Shown here one piece after another: positions 25,519-33,490 of a stretch of 64,000 nucleotides of DNA (within the stretch, counting starts at the first letter, position 1; each line of letters opens with the position of its first letter). Below the pieces are notes generated by a model. It worked only from the letters and a program-made list of their open reading frames with translations. It was not told the origin of the DNA and searched no databases. This DNA comes from Amphibiibacter pelophylacis (lineage in GTDB: Bacteria; Pseudomonadota; Gammaproteobacteria; Burkholderiales; Burkholderiaceae_C), in the NCBI RefSeq assembly GCF_037688875.1, contig NZ_JAWDIE010000009.1, positions 62,001-126,000 of the forward strand, in the 5' to 3' direction. The position numbers were made by a program, and so were the translations under genes.

Positions 25519-25907
25519 CATGGGCAAGCGTGTGAGCTGCTTCAACAGACTGAGTATCATAAATTTATAGATTGAATTTTTTAATGGCATCAAGAGGACT
25601 ATGAATCACGAATTGTGGTGCTGTGGCGACAAAATTGCGCTGACGCAACAGGCTCCAGCCTCGGGTTTGATGCGTTAGGCGCATACCATCGAAAAAATTA
25701 TCAAATATTTGATTTCAAAGGTACTTTGATGGGCCAATGGCCTGATCTGACTTTGCTATGGGCCCTGGTGATGCGTCGCGAGAACGGGTTTCCCCTGGTC
25801 TCAACACCCTGCTTTGACATGATTCAATCGATATAAGTCGGTATTCGGAAAAATTGTGAAGATGGCGCCGACCCGATTTTTATCTTTTCACTCAGCAGGA
25901 AGACCCC
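25519..25907 (+). other. A+T-rich intergenic region between the two barrel genes
   Basis: These 389 bases contain no credible gene; the one short frame (25615-25836) has no recognisable features. The segment is much richer in A+T than the flanks. It includes the palindrome ATAAATTTAT (25559-25568) and a consensus-like TTGACA (25814-25819) without a clear partner. The box CATGATTCAAT (25818) starts 90 bases before the copy 2 ATG and matches the box 94 bases before copy 1. The promoter of copy 2 is probably here. Confidence 0.6.
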
Positions 25908-27017
25908 ATGAAACAGATCGTCAAATCGCTGGCTGCCGCTGCAGCCCTGACCGTGTCCAGCGTGTCGATGGCTCAGGTGACGTTTGATTCGAACCTTGAG
26001 CTGAACAATATTTACCGCAGCCATTCGGCAGGCACGTCATTGGGCGGCCCGCTGGGTGGCAGTTCCTTCAACAGCTCGGGGCGCGTTGAACTGAACATCA
26101 ACGGCAAAGCCACGCGCGGCGAATACCTGGTTTCTGGCCGTGCCACCCTGGGTCTGCAGACGGACGGCACAACCTATGTGGACGACGCCTGGGGCGCCTT
26201 CGGGAATAATCTGTGGAACGTGAAGCTGGGCCGTTTTGAGGCGATGGACCTGTTCCCTGCCGGCAAGGATGTGGCCGTGGAACGCACGTATGGCGATAAC
26301 GACCAGCTGAGCAACAACCTCGATGTGACGGCTTCGGGCGGCCAGTTCTACAAAGGCAATGTGCTTCGCGGGCGTTCGGTCGGACTGAACAATGTCAGCA
26401 AGAGCAATCTGCACATCGCTGGACAGTACACGGGTATTGCCGGACTGACTGCGGAGCTGGGCCTGGTGGCAGGCAAAGGCAACAGGGATGGCCGCCTGAG
26501 CGGCGTGCGTCCGGCGCTCACTTATGTGACCGGGCCGGTCACCGTGCGCGCGGGTCTGGAATACATCCGGCGCGACGAGACGGCGGCTGTTCCAGCGGTC
26601 ACCGATACGACGGGGGCGGTGGTGATTGCCCGCGCGGTCGCTGCTGTTCCCAGCGATTCGGCAACGGGTGGCGCGATAGGCGGCAGTTACCAGCTGAACC
26701 CGGACACCATGATCAATCTGAGCTACGCCCAGCTGCGGTCGCGCAAGACGCTGGGTCTGAACACCGTGGCGGGCAACTTCGGTCTGGGCCTGGTGTATGG
26801 CAAGTTCGGGGGCTTTACGTCGACCGATGGGGCCGGCAACCCGGTGGCGGTGTCGGGCGGCAACGAGGCCCTGATTTACACCGCCTACTCGATACCTCTG
26901 CTGGATATCCCGGGCGCAACGATCACCCCTGCGGCCAGCTATTCGCGCTTCAAGCCGGATGCGGGCGAGTCGCGCGATGTGTTTGCGGCCAATGTGCGAC
27001 TGAATTACGCCTTCTGA
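25908..27017 (+). CDS. Outer-membrane beta-barrel protein, carbohydrate-porin-like (copy 2)
   Basis: This 369-residue paralogue of the preceding gene has a nearly identical signal peptide (MKQIVKSLAAAAALTVSSVS, then MAQVT). It shares the motif NVKLGRFEAMDLFPAGKD, TPAASYSRFKPD near the end, and the terminal strand VRLNYAF. It is longer than copy 1, mainly through extra sequence after the signal peptide and in surface-loop regions, so the two may differ in selectivity. The 5' leader and terminator are also related to those of copy 1. Function is inferred only from the barrel character. Confidence 0.82.
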   Translation: MKQIVKSLAAAAALTVSSVSMAQVTFDSNLELNNIYRSHSAGTSLGGPLGGSSFNSSGRVELNINGKATRGEYLVSGRATLGLQTDGTTYVDDAWGAFGNNLWNVKLGRFEAMDLFPAGKDVAVERTYGDNDQLSNNLDVTASGGQFYKGNVLRGRSVGLNNVSKSNLHIAGQYTGIAGLTAELGLVAGKGNRDGRLSGVRPALTYVTGPVTVRAGLEYIRRDETAAVPAVTDTTGAVVIARAVAAVPSDSATGGAIGGSYQLNPDTMINLSYAQLRSRKTLGLNTVAGNFGLGLVYGKFGGFTSTDGAGNPVAVSGGNEALIYTAYSIPLLDIPGATITPAASYSRFKPDAGESRDVFAANVRLNYAF

Positions 27018-27034
27018 TTTCATCCGCTCAGAAG

Positions 27035-27072
27035 AAAACCCCGGCAGGCCGCAAGGCCCGGCGGGGTTTTTT
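27035..27072 (+). terminator. Intrinsic terminator after barrel copy 2
   Basis: A G+C-rich stem (CCCCGGCAGGCC with GGCCCGGCGGGG, two mismatches) around a GCAA loop is followed by six T bases. It is almost the same sequence as the terminator of copy 1. Confidence 0.9.
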
Positions 27073-27089
27073 GTGGGGCGCCGCCTGGT

Positions 27090-27425
27090 TCAGTTGCCCG
27101 GGGCCACTTTCACGGGCCGCGTTTTGGCCGCGATCTTGACCTTCTGCACCTTGATCTTGCCCGCCTTGCGCGCTTTCCACAGGTCGTAAGCGGCCTGCTG
27201 CGCCACCCACGCGTCGGCGCGGCCACCGTTCTCGATGCCCAGCCAGGCCTCCAGACGCAGGGCCATTTCGGGCGATACACCCGCGCGTCCGTTGAGCAGG
27301 CGCGAAAACGCCACACGCGTCACGCCGAGCTGGTCGGCGGCGTCGGTGACGCTGATGTCCAGGGCGGGCAGCACATCGTGCTTGAGGATGTCACCGGGGT
27401 GGGGGGGCGATTGCAGGATCAGCAT
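27090..27425 (-). CDS. higA: HigA-family antitoxin (XRE helix-turn-helix)
   Basis: This 111-residue DNA-binding protein begins with the HigA hallmark PPHPGDILKHDVLPALDIS. A helix-turn-helix follows (AADQLGVTRVAFSRLLNGRAGVSPEMA), then a lysine-rich tail. HigA neutralises HigB and represses the pair's own operon. It lies 28 bases downstream of the toxin gene, the toxin-first order typical of higBA. A run of seven C bases falls in codons 6-9. Confidence 0.9.
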   Translation of the reverse strand: MLILQSPPHPGDILKHDVLPALDISVTDAADQLGVTRVAFSRLLNGRAGVSPEMALRLEAWLGIENGGRADAWVAQQAAYDLWKARKAGKIKVQKVKIAAKTRPVKVAPGN

Positions 27426-27453
27426 GGAATGTCTCCGAGGCGTGCGGGCGGCG

Positions 27454-27747
27454 TCAGGCCGGTGTTGTTTTGGCGGAAAGATCGATCAGGTCGACGTCCA
27501 CCGCGTGTCCGGCACGAAAACCGAAGGTCAGCAGGTACTGCGGGTGAGGAGCGGTGCTGAACTGGCCGGGCGCGGTGGCGCTGGTTTCCAGCGACCAGCC
27601 CGGCAGGTGCATGTCGGAGGCGCGCTTGGCCACCGACAGCCGCGAGATATGGCGGATCACGGCGGGTGCTGCGGCCGGCCGTATGCCCTGGCGCACGCTG
27701 TGCACCACCAGATTCTCCAGGGAAGTGCTGAGAAAATTTTTGATCAT
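27454..27747 (-). CDS. higB: HigB-like toxin (RelE/ParE superfamily), divergent
   Basis: This 97-residue protein precedes higA and shares the HigB core MIKNF, GIRPAAAPAVIRHISRL and DMHLPGW. HigB toxins are ribosome-dependent mRNA nucleases. The C-terminal half diverges: the usual GNWR-type segment reads HPQYLLTF, and the family's terminal acidic-Tyr-His ending is replaced by DLIDLSAKTTPA. Activity is therefore doubtful. The ATG at 27747 matches the family start; a longer frame upstream adds an unlikely leader. Confidence 0.78.
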   Translation of the reverse strand: MIKNFLSTSLENLVVHSVRQGIRPAAAPAVIRHISRLSVAKRASDMHLPGWSLETSATAPGQFSTAPHPQYLLTFGFRAGHAVDVDLIDLSAKTTPA

Positions 27748-27894
27748 GGGCGCATTCTGTCCAGAGTGCCTCAAGGCGTCAAACCGGCGGCGCAAACCTG
27801 CGCACAACTTCAATTGTGTCAGCTTTGCACCGCTTGTATCAGATGACGCATTGTGGAAATCCCTTGCAGTCCTGGCTTTTGGCACGCCGCCGGT

Positions 27895-28479
27895 TCAGCG
27901 GACGACCGAAGTGCTCAGGCCCATGCGGCGGGCGGCTTCTTCGAGCTCGCTCAGGCGTTTGTCGGAGGGTGTGCTGGCCGCAGACGCTGGAGCGGCACTG
28001 ACGCGGGTGTCGTGGGATTCGCGCGTGTCGTGGCGGTCTGTGCGCGAGCTCCAGACGCTGTCGCTGGCGTGGGCGCCGCCCGTGCTGCGCGCCGCTTCGG
28101 GCGACCAGGCGGTGCGCGTGGCCGGGGCCGGGGCGCTGTCGGCCTTGTGCGCATCGCCTGCGGCAGCGGCTGAGGCGGGCTGGGCTGTGGCCACCTGGAC
28201 CTGGGGATCGAGCTTGGGCGGCGTGGCCTCGAGCTTGTTCTCGCGCATGTAGCCGTCCATTTCGCGCCAGCCTTCGTAGATCGGGGCACGCGACATCTTG
28301 CGGTTCAGCGTGTAGCAGTCCTCGATGGCGCGCCCGGCCTGGCGGCAGGCGCCGCCCACCGCCTTGCCTTCAGTATCCTGTTTGCGGGCCATGCTCTGCA
28401 TGGATTCAAGGCCCAGCTGTTCGCAGCCGGCCAGCAGCGGCAGCAGCAGGAGAGAGCAGAGAAGGGGTTTCAGTTTCAT
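27895..28479 (-). CDS. Putative lipoprotein of unknown function
   Basis: This 194-residue protein has an N-terminal lipoprotein signal (MKLKPLLCSLLLLPLLAGCE) with lipobox LAGC, so the mature lipidated Cys is residue 19. A short conserved-looking region follows (GGACRQAGRAIEDCYTLN, with two further Cys). The Ala/Ser/Thr-rich middle is probably disordered, and a helical end reads RLSELEEAARRMGLS. I do not recognise the family. It stands alone between the higBA pair and the oppositely oriented cyd operon. Confidence 0.75.
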   Translation of the reverse strand: MKLKPLLCSLLLLPLLAGCEQLGLESMQSMARKQDTEGKAVGGACRQAGRAIEDCYTLNRKMSRAPIYEGWREMDGYMRENKLEATPPKLDPQVQVATAQPASAAAAGDAHKADSAPAPATRTAWSPEAARSTGGAHASDSVWSSRTDRHDTRESHDTRVSAAPASAASTPSDKRLSELEEAARRMGLSTSVVR

Positions 28480-28686
28480 GGCGCGATCCGGCGAAGTGGC
28501 GGGCGTGGCCCGTCGTTAACGGGGTTATCGGCGCTTCACCGCAAAACCCAGGGGCGATGTGCCACCGGGGCCCTGCCGCCAGGGCCTCTGGAGCGCCGTC
28601 TGTTGTAAATCCACCACCGGGTTGGTCCCCCCCGGGGCCGCACCCCCTGTTTTGCCGCCGTAATACCGGAGGGCGCTACTCTGGCA

Positions 28687-28741
28687 TGTCCCTTTTTGGA
28701 CAGGGATATCTCAGAATCTTGGTGTTAACCCGGTGTTGACC
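28687..28741 (+). promoter_or_regulatory. Repeats in the cydA upstream region
   Basis: Two repeat structures lie upstream of cydA. Overlapping inverted repeats (TGTCC/GGACA and TCCCT/AGGGA) span 28687-28706. Two ten-base direct repeats, GGTGTTAACC (28721-28730) and GGTGTTGACC (28732-28741), are offset by eleven bases, about one helical turn. They are operator candidates. No FNR-type TTGAT-N4-ATCAA site is seen. Confidence 0.4.
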
Positions 28742-28771
28742 GGGATGCAGCAAGACCCAAGGAGTGAATCC

Positions 28772-30328
28772 ATGATCTCAGATGAACTGGTGGACCTGTC
28801 GCGACTGCAGTTCGCCGCCACCGCGATGTACCACTTTCTGTTCGTGCCCCTGACGCTGGGCATGGTCTGGATCCTGGTCATCATGGAAACGGTGTACGTG
28901 ATGACCGGAAAAGTCATGTGGAAAGACATGACCAAGTTCTGGGGCAAGCTCTTTGGCATCAACTTTGCCCTGGGCGTGACCACGGGCATCACGATGGAGT
29001 TCCAGTTCGGCACGAACTGGGCCTATTACTCGCACTACGTGGGCGACATTTTTGGCGCCCCGCTGGCCATCGAGGGGCTGACGTCCTTCTTCCTGGAATC
29101 GACCATGATCGGTCTGTTCTTCTTCGGCTGGGACCGCCTGAGCAAGGTGCAGCACCTGATGGTGACCATCCTGCTGGCGCTGGGCACCAACCTGTCGGCG
29201 CTGTGGATCCTGATCGCCAACGGCTGGATGCAGAACCCGGTCGGCGCCGAGTTCAACTACGAGACCATGCGCATGGAAATGGTCAGCTTCTGGCAGATTC
29301 TTTTCAACCCGGATGCGCAGGCCAAGTTCGTGCACACCGTGTCGGCGGGCTATGTCACGGCGTCGATGTTTGTGCTGGGCCTGTCGAGCTGGTACCTGAT
29401 CAAGCGCCGCAACGTCGATTTCGCCAAGGCGAGCTTCCGCGTGGCGTCGGCCTTCGGCCTGGCGTCGGTGCTGAGCGTGATCGTGCTGGGCGATGAATCG
29501 GGTTACACCGTGGCCGAGGCGCAGCAGACCAAAATGGCGGCCATCGAAGCCATGTGGGAAACCAAACCCGCTCCGGCTGGCCTGGCGCTGGTGGCCGGCA
29601 TCAACGACGCCGAGCAGAAAAACGACTGGGAAATCGAAGTCCCGTGGGTGATGGGCCTGATCGGCACGCGCTCGCTGGACAAGCAGATTCCGGGCATCCA
29701 CGACATCAAGGCGCGCAACCGCGAGCGCATTGTCAGCGGCGCCATCGCCGTGGACGCGCTGGACGCCCTGCGCAAGGACCGCAGCAACACCCAGGCCCGG
29801 GCGCTCTTCGAAGAGCACAAGGCCAACCTCGGTTTTGGTCTGCTGCTCAAGCGCTACGTGGCCGACGTCAAGCAGGCCACGCCTGCGATGGTGCAAAAGG
29901 CCGTGGACGACACCGTGCCGCGCGTGGCGCCGATGTTCTGGTCCTTCCGCCTGATGGTGGCGCTGGGTCTGGCCATGCTGCTTTCGCTGGGCCTGTCGTT
30001 CTGGGTGTCGCTCAAGGGCACGTTCGAGAAGAATCCGCTGCTGCTCAAGCTCAACCTGTGGATGCTGCCCGTGCCCTGGATCGCCTGCGAAATGGGCTGG
30101 TTTGTCGCCGAATACGGCCGTCAGCCCTGGACGATCTACGGCGTGCTGCCCACGTACCTGAGCACCTCCACCCTGAGCGTGGCCAGCCTGTGGGGCTCGC
30201 TGGCGGGCTTTGTCGGGCTGTACACCGTCTTCCTGATCGTCGAGATGTACCTGATGGTCAAGTTTGCCCGTCAGGGCCCGGGCAGCCTGGGAACGGGCCG
30301 CTACGAACTCGAAGCCCGCCACGCCTGA
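28772..30328 (+). CDS. cydA: Cytochrome bd ubiquinol oxidase subunit I
   Basis: This 518-residue inner-membrane subunit carries haems b558, b595 and d. The N-terminal segment LSRLQFAATAMYHFLFVPLT contains the haem-ligand histidine. The quinol-binding Q-loop is of the long E. coli-like type, and GWFVAEYGRQPWTIYGVLPT is the conserved C-terminal signature. It oxidises ubiquinol and reduces oxygen with high affinity. The ATG at 28772 follows AAGGAG and is preferred over upstream in-frame codons. cydB follows 19 bases downstream. Confidence 0.97.
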   Translation: MISDELVDLSRLQFAATAMYHFLFVPLTLGMVWILVIMETVYVMTGKVMWKDMTKFWGKLFGINFALGVTTGITMEFQFGTNWAYYSHYVGDIFGAPLAIEGLTSFFLESTMIGLFFFGWDRLSKVQHLMVTILLALGTNLSALWILIANGWMQNPVGAEFNYETMRMEMVSFWQILFNPDAQAKFVHTVSAGYVTASMFVLGLSSWYLIKRRNVDFAKASFRVASAFGLASVLSVIVLGDESGYTVAEAQQTKMAAIEAMWETKPAPAGLALVAGINDAEQKNDWEIEVPWVMGLIGTRSLDKQIPGIHDIKARNRERIVSGAIAVDALDALRKDRSNTQARALFEEHKANLGFGLLLKRYVADVKQATPAMVQKAVDDTVPRVAPMFWSFRLMVALGLAMLLSLGLSFWVSLKGTFEKNPLLLKLNLWMLPVPWIACEMGWFVAEYGRQPWTIYGVLPTYLSTSTLSVASLWGSLAGFVGLYTVFLIVEMYLMVKFARQGPGSLGTGRYELEARHA

Positions 30329-30347
30329 GCCTCAAGGACACGACATC

Positions 30348-31496
30348 ATGATCGACTTTATTTTTGATTACACCACCCTCAAGGTGATCTGGTGGCTGCT
30401 GGTGGGCGTTCTGCTGATCGGCTTCGCCATCATGGACGGCCACGACATGGGCGTGGGCACGCTGCTGCCCTTCGTCGGGAAATCCGACGTCGAGCGCCGC
30501 GTGGTCATCAACACCGTGGCCCCGCACTGGGACGGCAACCAGGTCTGGTTCATCACCGGCGGTGGCGCCATTTTTGCGGCCTGGCCGCTGGTGTACGCCA
30601 CAGCCTTCAGCGGCTTTTACTGGGCCATGCTGGCGGTGCTGTGGGCGCTGTTCTTCCGTCCGGTGGGCTTTGACTACCGCAGCAAGATCAACAACCCCAC
30701 CTGGCGCAACACCTGGGACTGGGGCCTGTTCATCGGGGGTGCCGTGCCGCCGCTGATTTTCGGCGTGGCGTTTGGCAACCTGCTGCAGGGCGTGCCCTTC
30801 CAGTTTGATGACCGCATGGTTTCGACCTACACCGGCAGCTTCTGGGCCCTGCTCAACCCCTTCGCGCTGCTGGCCGGGGTGGTCAGCACGGCGATGATCA
30901 CGCTGCAGGGCGCCACCTACCTGGCGCACCGCACCGAGGGCGACGTGCAGCGCCGCGCCATCACCGCCGTCACCGTCATGGGGCTGCTGATGGTCGTGAC
31001 CTTCATCGGCGCCGGCGTGTGGCTGCAGGCCATTGACGGCTACCGCATCACCTCGCCCGTGGTCACCGATACTCTGGCGGCACCGCTGGACAAGACCGTG
31101 GTGCGCGAAGCGGGCGCCTGGATGGCCAACTACGCCGCCGTGCCGCTGCTGTGGGTGCTGCCGATTCTTGGCGTGGCCGGGGCGCTGGGCGCCGTGGTGC
31201 TGGCCCGCGCGGGTCGCACGCTGCTGGCTTTCGTGGCCTCGTCGCTGGCCATAGCCGGTGTGATCGGCACGGCCGGCGCCAGCATGTTCCCCTTCGTCAT
31301 GCCGTCCAGCACCATGCTGAACGCCAGCCTGACGCTGTGGGACAGCGTGTCCAGCCACCTCACCCTGGGCATCATGCTGGTCGTTGCGGTGATTTTCGTG
31401 CCCATCATCCTGATCTACACCAGCTGGGCCTATGCGGTGATGCGGGGCAAGGTCACCGCCGCCTACATCCGCGAAAACCAGCACACGGTCTACTGA
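30348..31496 (+). CDS. cydB: Cytochrome bd ubiquinol oxidase subunit II
   Basis: This 382-residue multi-helix inner-membrane subunit pairs with CydA. It begins MIDFIFDYTTLKVIWWLLVG, the usual start. The conserved segments MDGHDMGVGTLLPFVG, NTVAPHWDGNQVWFITGGGA and FYWAMLAVLWALFFRPVGFD are all present. The gene lies between cydA and cydX in one operon. The ATG at 30348 is chosen on family alignment; the frame is open upstream into cydA shadow sequence. Confidence 0.97.
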   Translation: MIDFIFDYTTLKVIWWLLVGVLLIGFAIMDGHDMGVGTLLPFVGKSDVERRVVINTVAPHWDGNQVWFITGGGAIFAAWPLVYATAFSGFYWAMLAVLWALFFRPVGFDYRSKINNPTWRNTWDWGLFIGGAVPPLIFGVAFGNLLQGVPFQFDDRMVSTYTGSFWALLNPFALLAGVVSTAMITLQGATYLAHRTEGDVQRRAITAVTVMGLLMVVTFIGAGVWLQAIDGYRITSPVVTDTLAAPLDKTVVREAGAWMANYAAVPLLWVLPILGVAGALGAVVLARAGRTLLAFVASSLAIAGVIGTAGASMFPFVMPSSTMLNASLTLWDSVSSHLTLGIMLVVAVIFVPIILIYTSWAYAVMRGKVTAAYIRENQHTVY

Positions 31497-31524
31497 CCGC
31501 CAACCCCTCCTGAAAGGATTTCAT

Positions 31525-31635
31525 ATGTGGTACTTCACCTGGGTGCTGGGCGTGGGTTTCGCCATCCTGCTGGCCGTCATGAACGCGATGTGGGGCGAGA
31601 ACGAGCAGTCGCGCACCGACAGCAAGAAGAAGTGA
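31525..31635 (+). CDS. cydX: CydX-type small subunit of cytochrome bd oxidase
   Basis: This 36-residue single-helix protein begins MWYFTWVLGVGFAILLAV, with the segment NAMWGE characteristic of CydX/YbgT. It has a short charged tail (SRTDSKKK). CydX stabilises the haem site of the bd oxidase and is needed for full activity. It lies 28 bases after cydB with a good GAAAGGA site. Its position as third cistron and its sequence make the call firm. Confidence 0.95.
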   Translation: MWYFTWVLGVGFAILLAVMNAMWGENEQSRTDSKKK

Positions 31636-31670
31636 TTTTCCCGCTGCGGCGGACAAATCTGTGCTGATGA

Positions 31671-31700
31671 AAACGGCAGGTCGCAAGGCCTGCCGTTTTT
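31671..31700 (+). terminator. Intrinsic terminator of the cydABX operon
   Basis: The stem ACGGCAGG/CCTGCCGT with a loop containing GCAA is followed by seven T bases, about 37 bases after the cydX stop. Confidence 0.9.
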
Positions 31701-31818
31701 TTGCGTTCAGGCATGAAAAATCAGCAGTGCGGGTGCGCTGCGGTGTCATATTTTTTTCATGGCTCCAGGTCATGCTGACGGTTTTGCCGACTGCCATCGA
31801 CTGCCGCAAGGAACTGCC

Positions 31819-33477
31819 ATGACTTCTGATTCTGACTCCACGCCCGCCCCCAGCCGCCGCCGATTCCTGGGCAGTCTGGCCGCGCTGGGCGCCGCCCAGG
31901 CGGCCTTGCCCAGCGCACAGGCCGCCCCACAGCGGCACACAGCCCGCGCGCCCCGCACGGGTGCTGCACTGGACCGCGCGCTGGCGGCCGAGGTCAAAAC
32001 CATCGTCGTGATCTACGCCGAAAACCGCAGCTTCAACAACCTGTTTGGCGATTTCCCCGGCGTCGAGCGCCCGCTGTCGGCGCTGCAGCACACCGATTAC
32101 ATGCAGCGCGACCGCGACGGCCAGCTGCTGGCGGTGCTGCCGCCGATCTGGAAAGGCATGCTGATCAAGGACCAGACGATAGACGGCGTCACTTACCCGG
32201 GCGGCCAGCAGTACCAGGATCGCCGCCCCAACGCGCCTTTCCCGCTGCAGGGGCCGAACGGCGAGCCACTGCCGCTGGGCCTGGTCACGCGCGATCTGTG
32301 GCATGTGTTCTACCAGAACCAGATGCAGATCAACGGCGGCAAAAACGACGGCTTTGTCGCCTGGGCCGATTCTGGCGCGCTGACCATGGGCCACTACAGC
32401 GACACGCGCTACAACCTGCGCCTGTGGGATGTCGCCCGCGAGAACGTGCTGTGCGACAACTTTTTCCAGGGCGCGTTTGGCGGCTCATTCCTGAACCACC
32501 AGTATCTGGTTTCGGCGGCGGTGCCTTTCTACCCGGATGTGATGAATTCGGTGGCGCGCACGCAGGTGGCGCGCACACGCGGCGGCGATCCGCTCAGCCC
32601 CTGGCTGGAGCCTGCCGCTGGCAGCCCGGCCAGCGCCATGGACGGCCCGCCCCAGTTTGGCCCCAGCGCGCTCACGCCCGACGGTTACGCCGTCAACACC
32701 ATGGCGCCACCCTACTGGCCCACCTGGACCCGCGACCGCAGCCGCCCGGATTACGCCAAACCGGACGATCCCATGGTGCTGGTGCCGCAGACGCACGAGC
32801 ACATCGGCGACCGGCTGGACCGCAAAGGCATCGACTGGGCCTGGTATTCAGGCGCGTGGCAGGCGACCATCGACGAGTACAAGGACTCGGACGGCATTCC
32901 CAAAATCCCCAATTTCCAGTATCACCACCAGCCCTTCAACTACTTTCGCAACCTGGGGCCAGAGCATCCTCAGGCGCGCCAGCGCCGCCTGCGCGACGGG
33001 GGGCTGGGCGACGAGTCGCGCACCAACCACTTCCTGGCTGACGCGGAGGCCGGGCGTCTGCCCCCGGTCACCTTCTACAAGCCCCAGGGCAATCTGAACC
33101 TGCACGCGGGCTACGCCGACGTGGCTTCGGGCGACCGCCACATCGCGCACTGCATCAAGAGCCTGCAGGCCAGCCCGCAGTGGAAGAACATGGTCATCGT
33201 CGTGACCGTGGACGAGAACGGGGGCTGGTGGGATCACGTGGCACCGCCTCAGGGCGATCGCTGGGGCCCGGGCACGCGCATTCCGGCGCTGGTGATTTCG
33301 CCGATGGCGCGGCACGGTGTGGTCGACCACACGGTCTACGACACGGGCTCCATCCTGCGGCTGATCACACGCACCTTCGCTCTGCAGCCACTCGACGGGC
33401 TGGTGCACCGCGACGCCGCCATGCGCGCGCGCGGTCAGAAGCCCATGGGCGATCTGACCGCAACGCTGGCGCTCTGA
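31819..33477 (+). CDS. Tat-exported phosphoesterase (phospholipase C/acid phosphatase family)
   Basis: This 552-residue protein has a twin-arginine signal (SRRRFLGSLAALGAAQAAL), so it is exported folded, probably to the periplasm or beyond. The catalytic domain of the phosphoesterase (PF04185-type) family is marked by VVIYAENRSFNNLFGDFPG near residue 70. The metal-site segment VTVDENGGWWDHVAPPQGDRWGPG lies near the C-terminus. Family members hydrolyse phospholipids or phosphomonoesters; which one applies here cannot be read from sequence. It appears monocistronic. The ATG at 31819 places the Arg pair near the N-terminus. Confidence 0.88.
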   Translation: MTSDSDSTPAPSRRRFLGSLAALGAAQAALPSAQAAPQRHTARAPRTGAALDRALAAEVKTIVVIYAENRSFNNLFGDFPGVERPLSALQHTDYMQRDRDGQLLAVLPPIWKGMLIKDQTIDGVTYPGGQQYQDRRPNAPFPLQGPNGEPLPLGLVTRDLWHVFYQNQMQINGGKNDGFVAWADSGALTMGHYSDTRYNLRLWDVARENVLCDNFFQGAFGGSFLNHQYLVSAAVPFYPDVMNSVARTQVARTRGGDPLSPWLEPAAGSPASAMDGPPQFGPSALTPDGYAVNTMAPPYWPTWTRDRSRPDYAKPDDPMVLVPQTHEHIGDRLDRKGIDWAWYSGAWQATIDEYKDSDGIPKIPNFQYHHQPFNYFRNLGPEHPQARQRRLRDGGLGDESRTNHFLADAEAGRLPPVTFYKPQGNLNLHAGYADVASGDRHIAHCIKSLQASPQWKNMVIVVTVDENGGWWDHVAPPQGDRWGPGTRIPALVISPMARHGVVDHTVYDTGSILRLITRTFALQPLDGLVHRDAAMRARGQKPMGDLTATLAL

Positions 33478-33490
33478 CCGATGGGCCGTG

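Noticed and set aside
25615..25836. 73-codon frame in the spacer between barrel genes
   Set aside because: No ribosome site, no recognisable motif, and composition typical of non-coding DNA.
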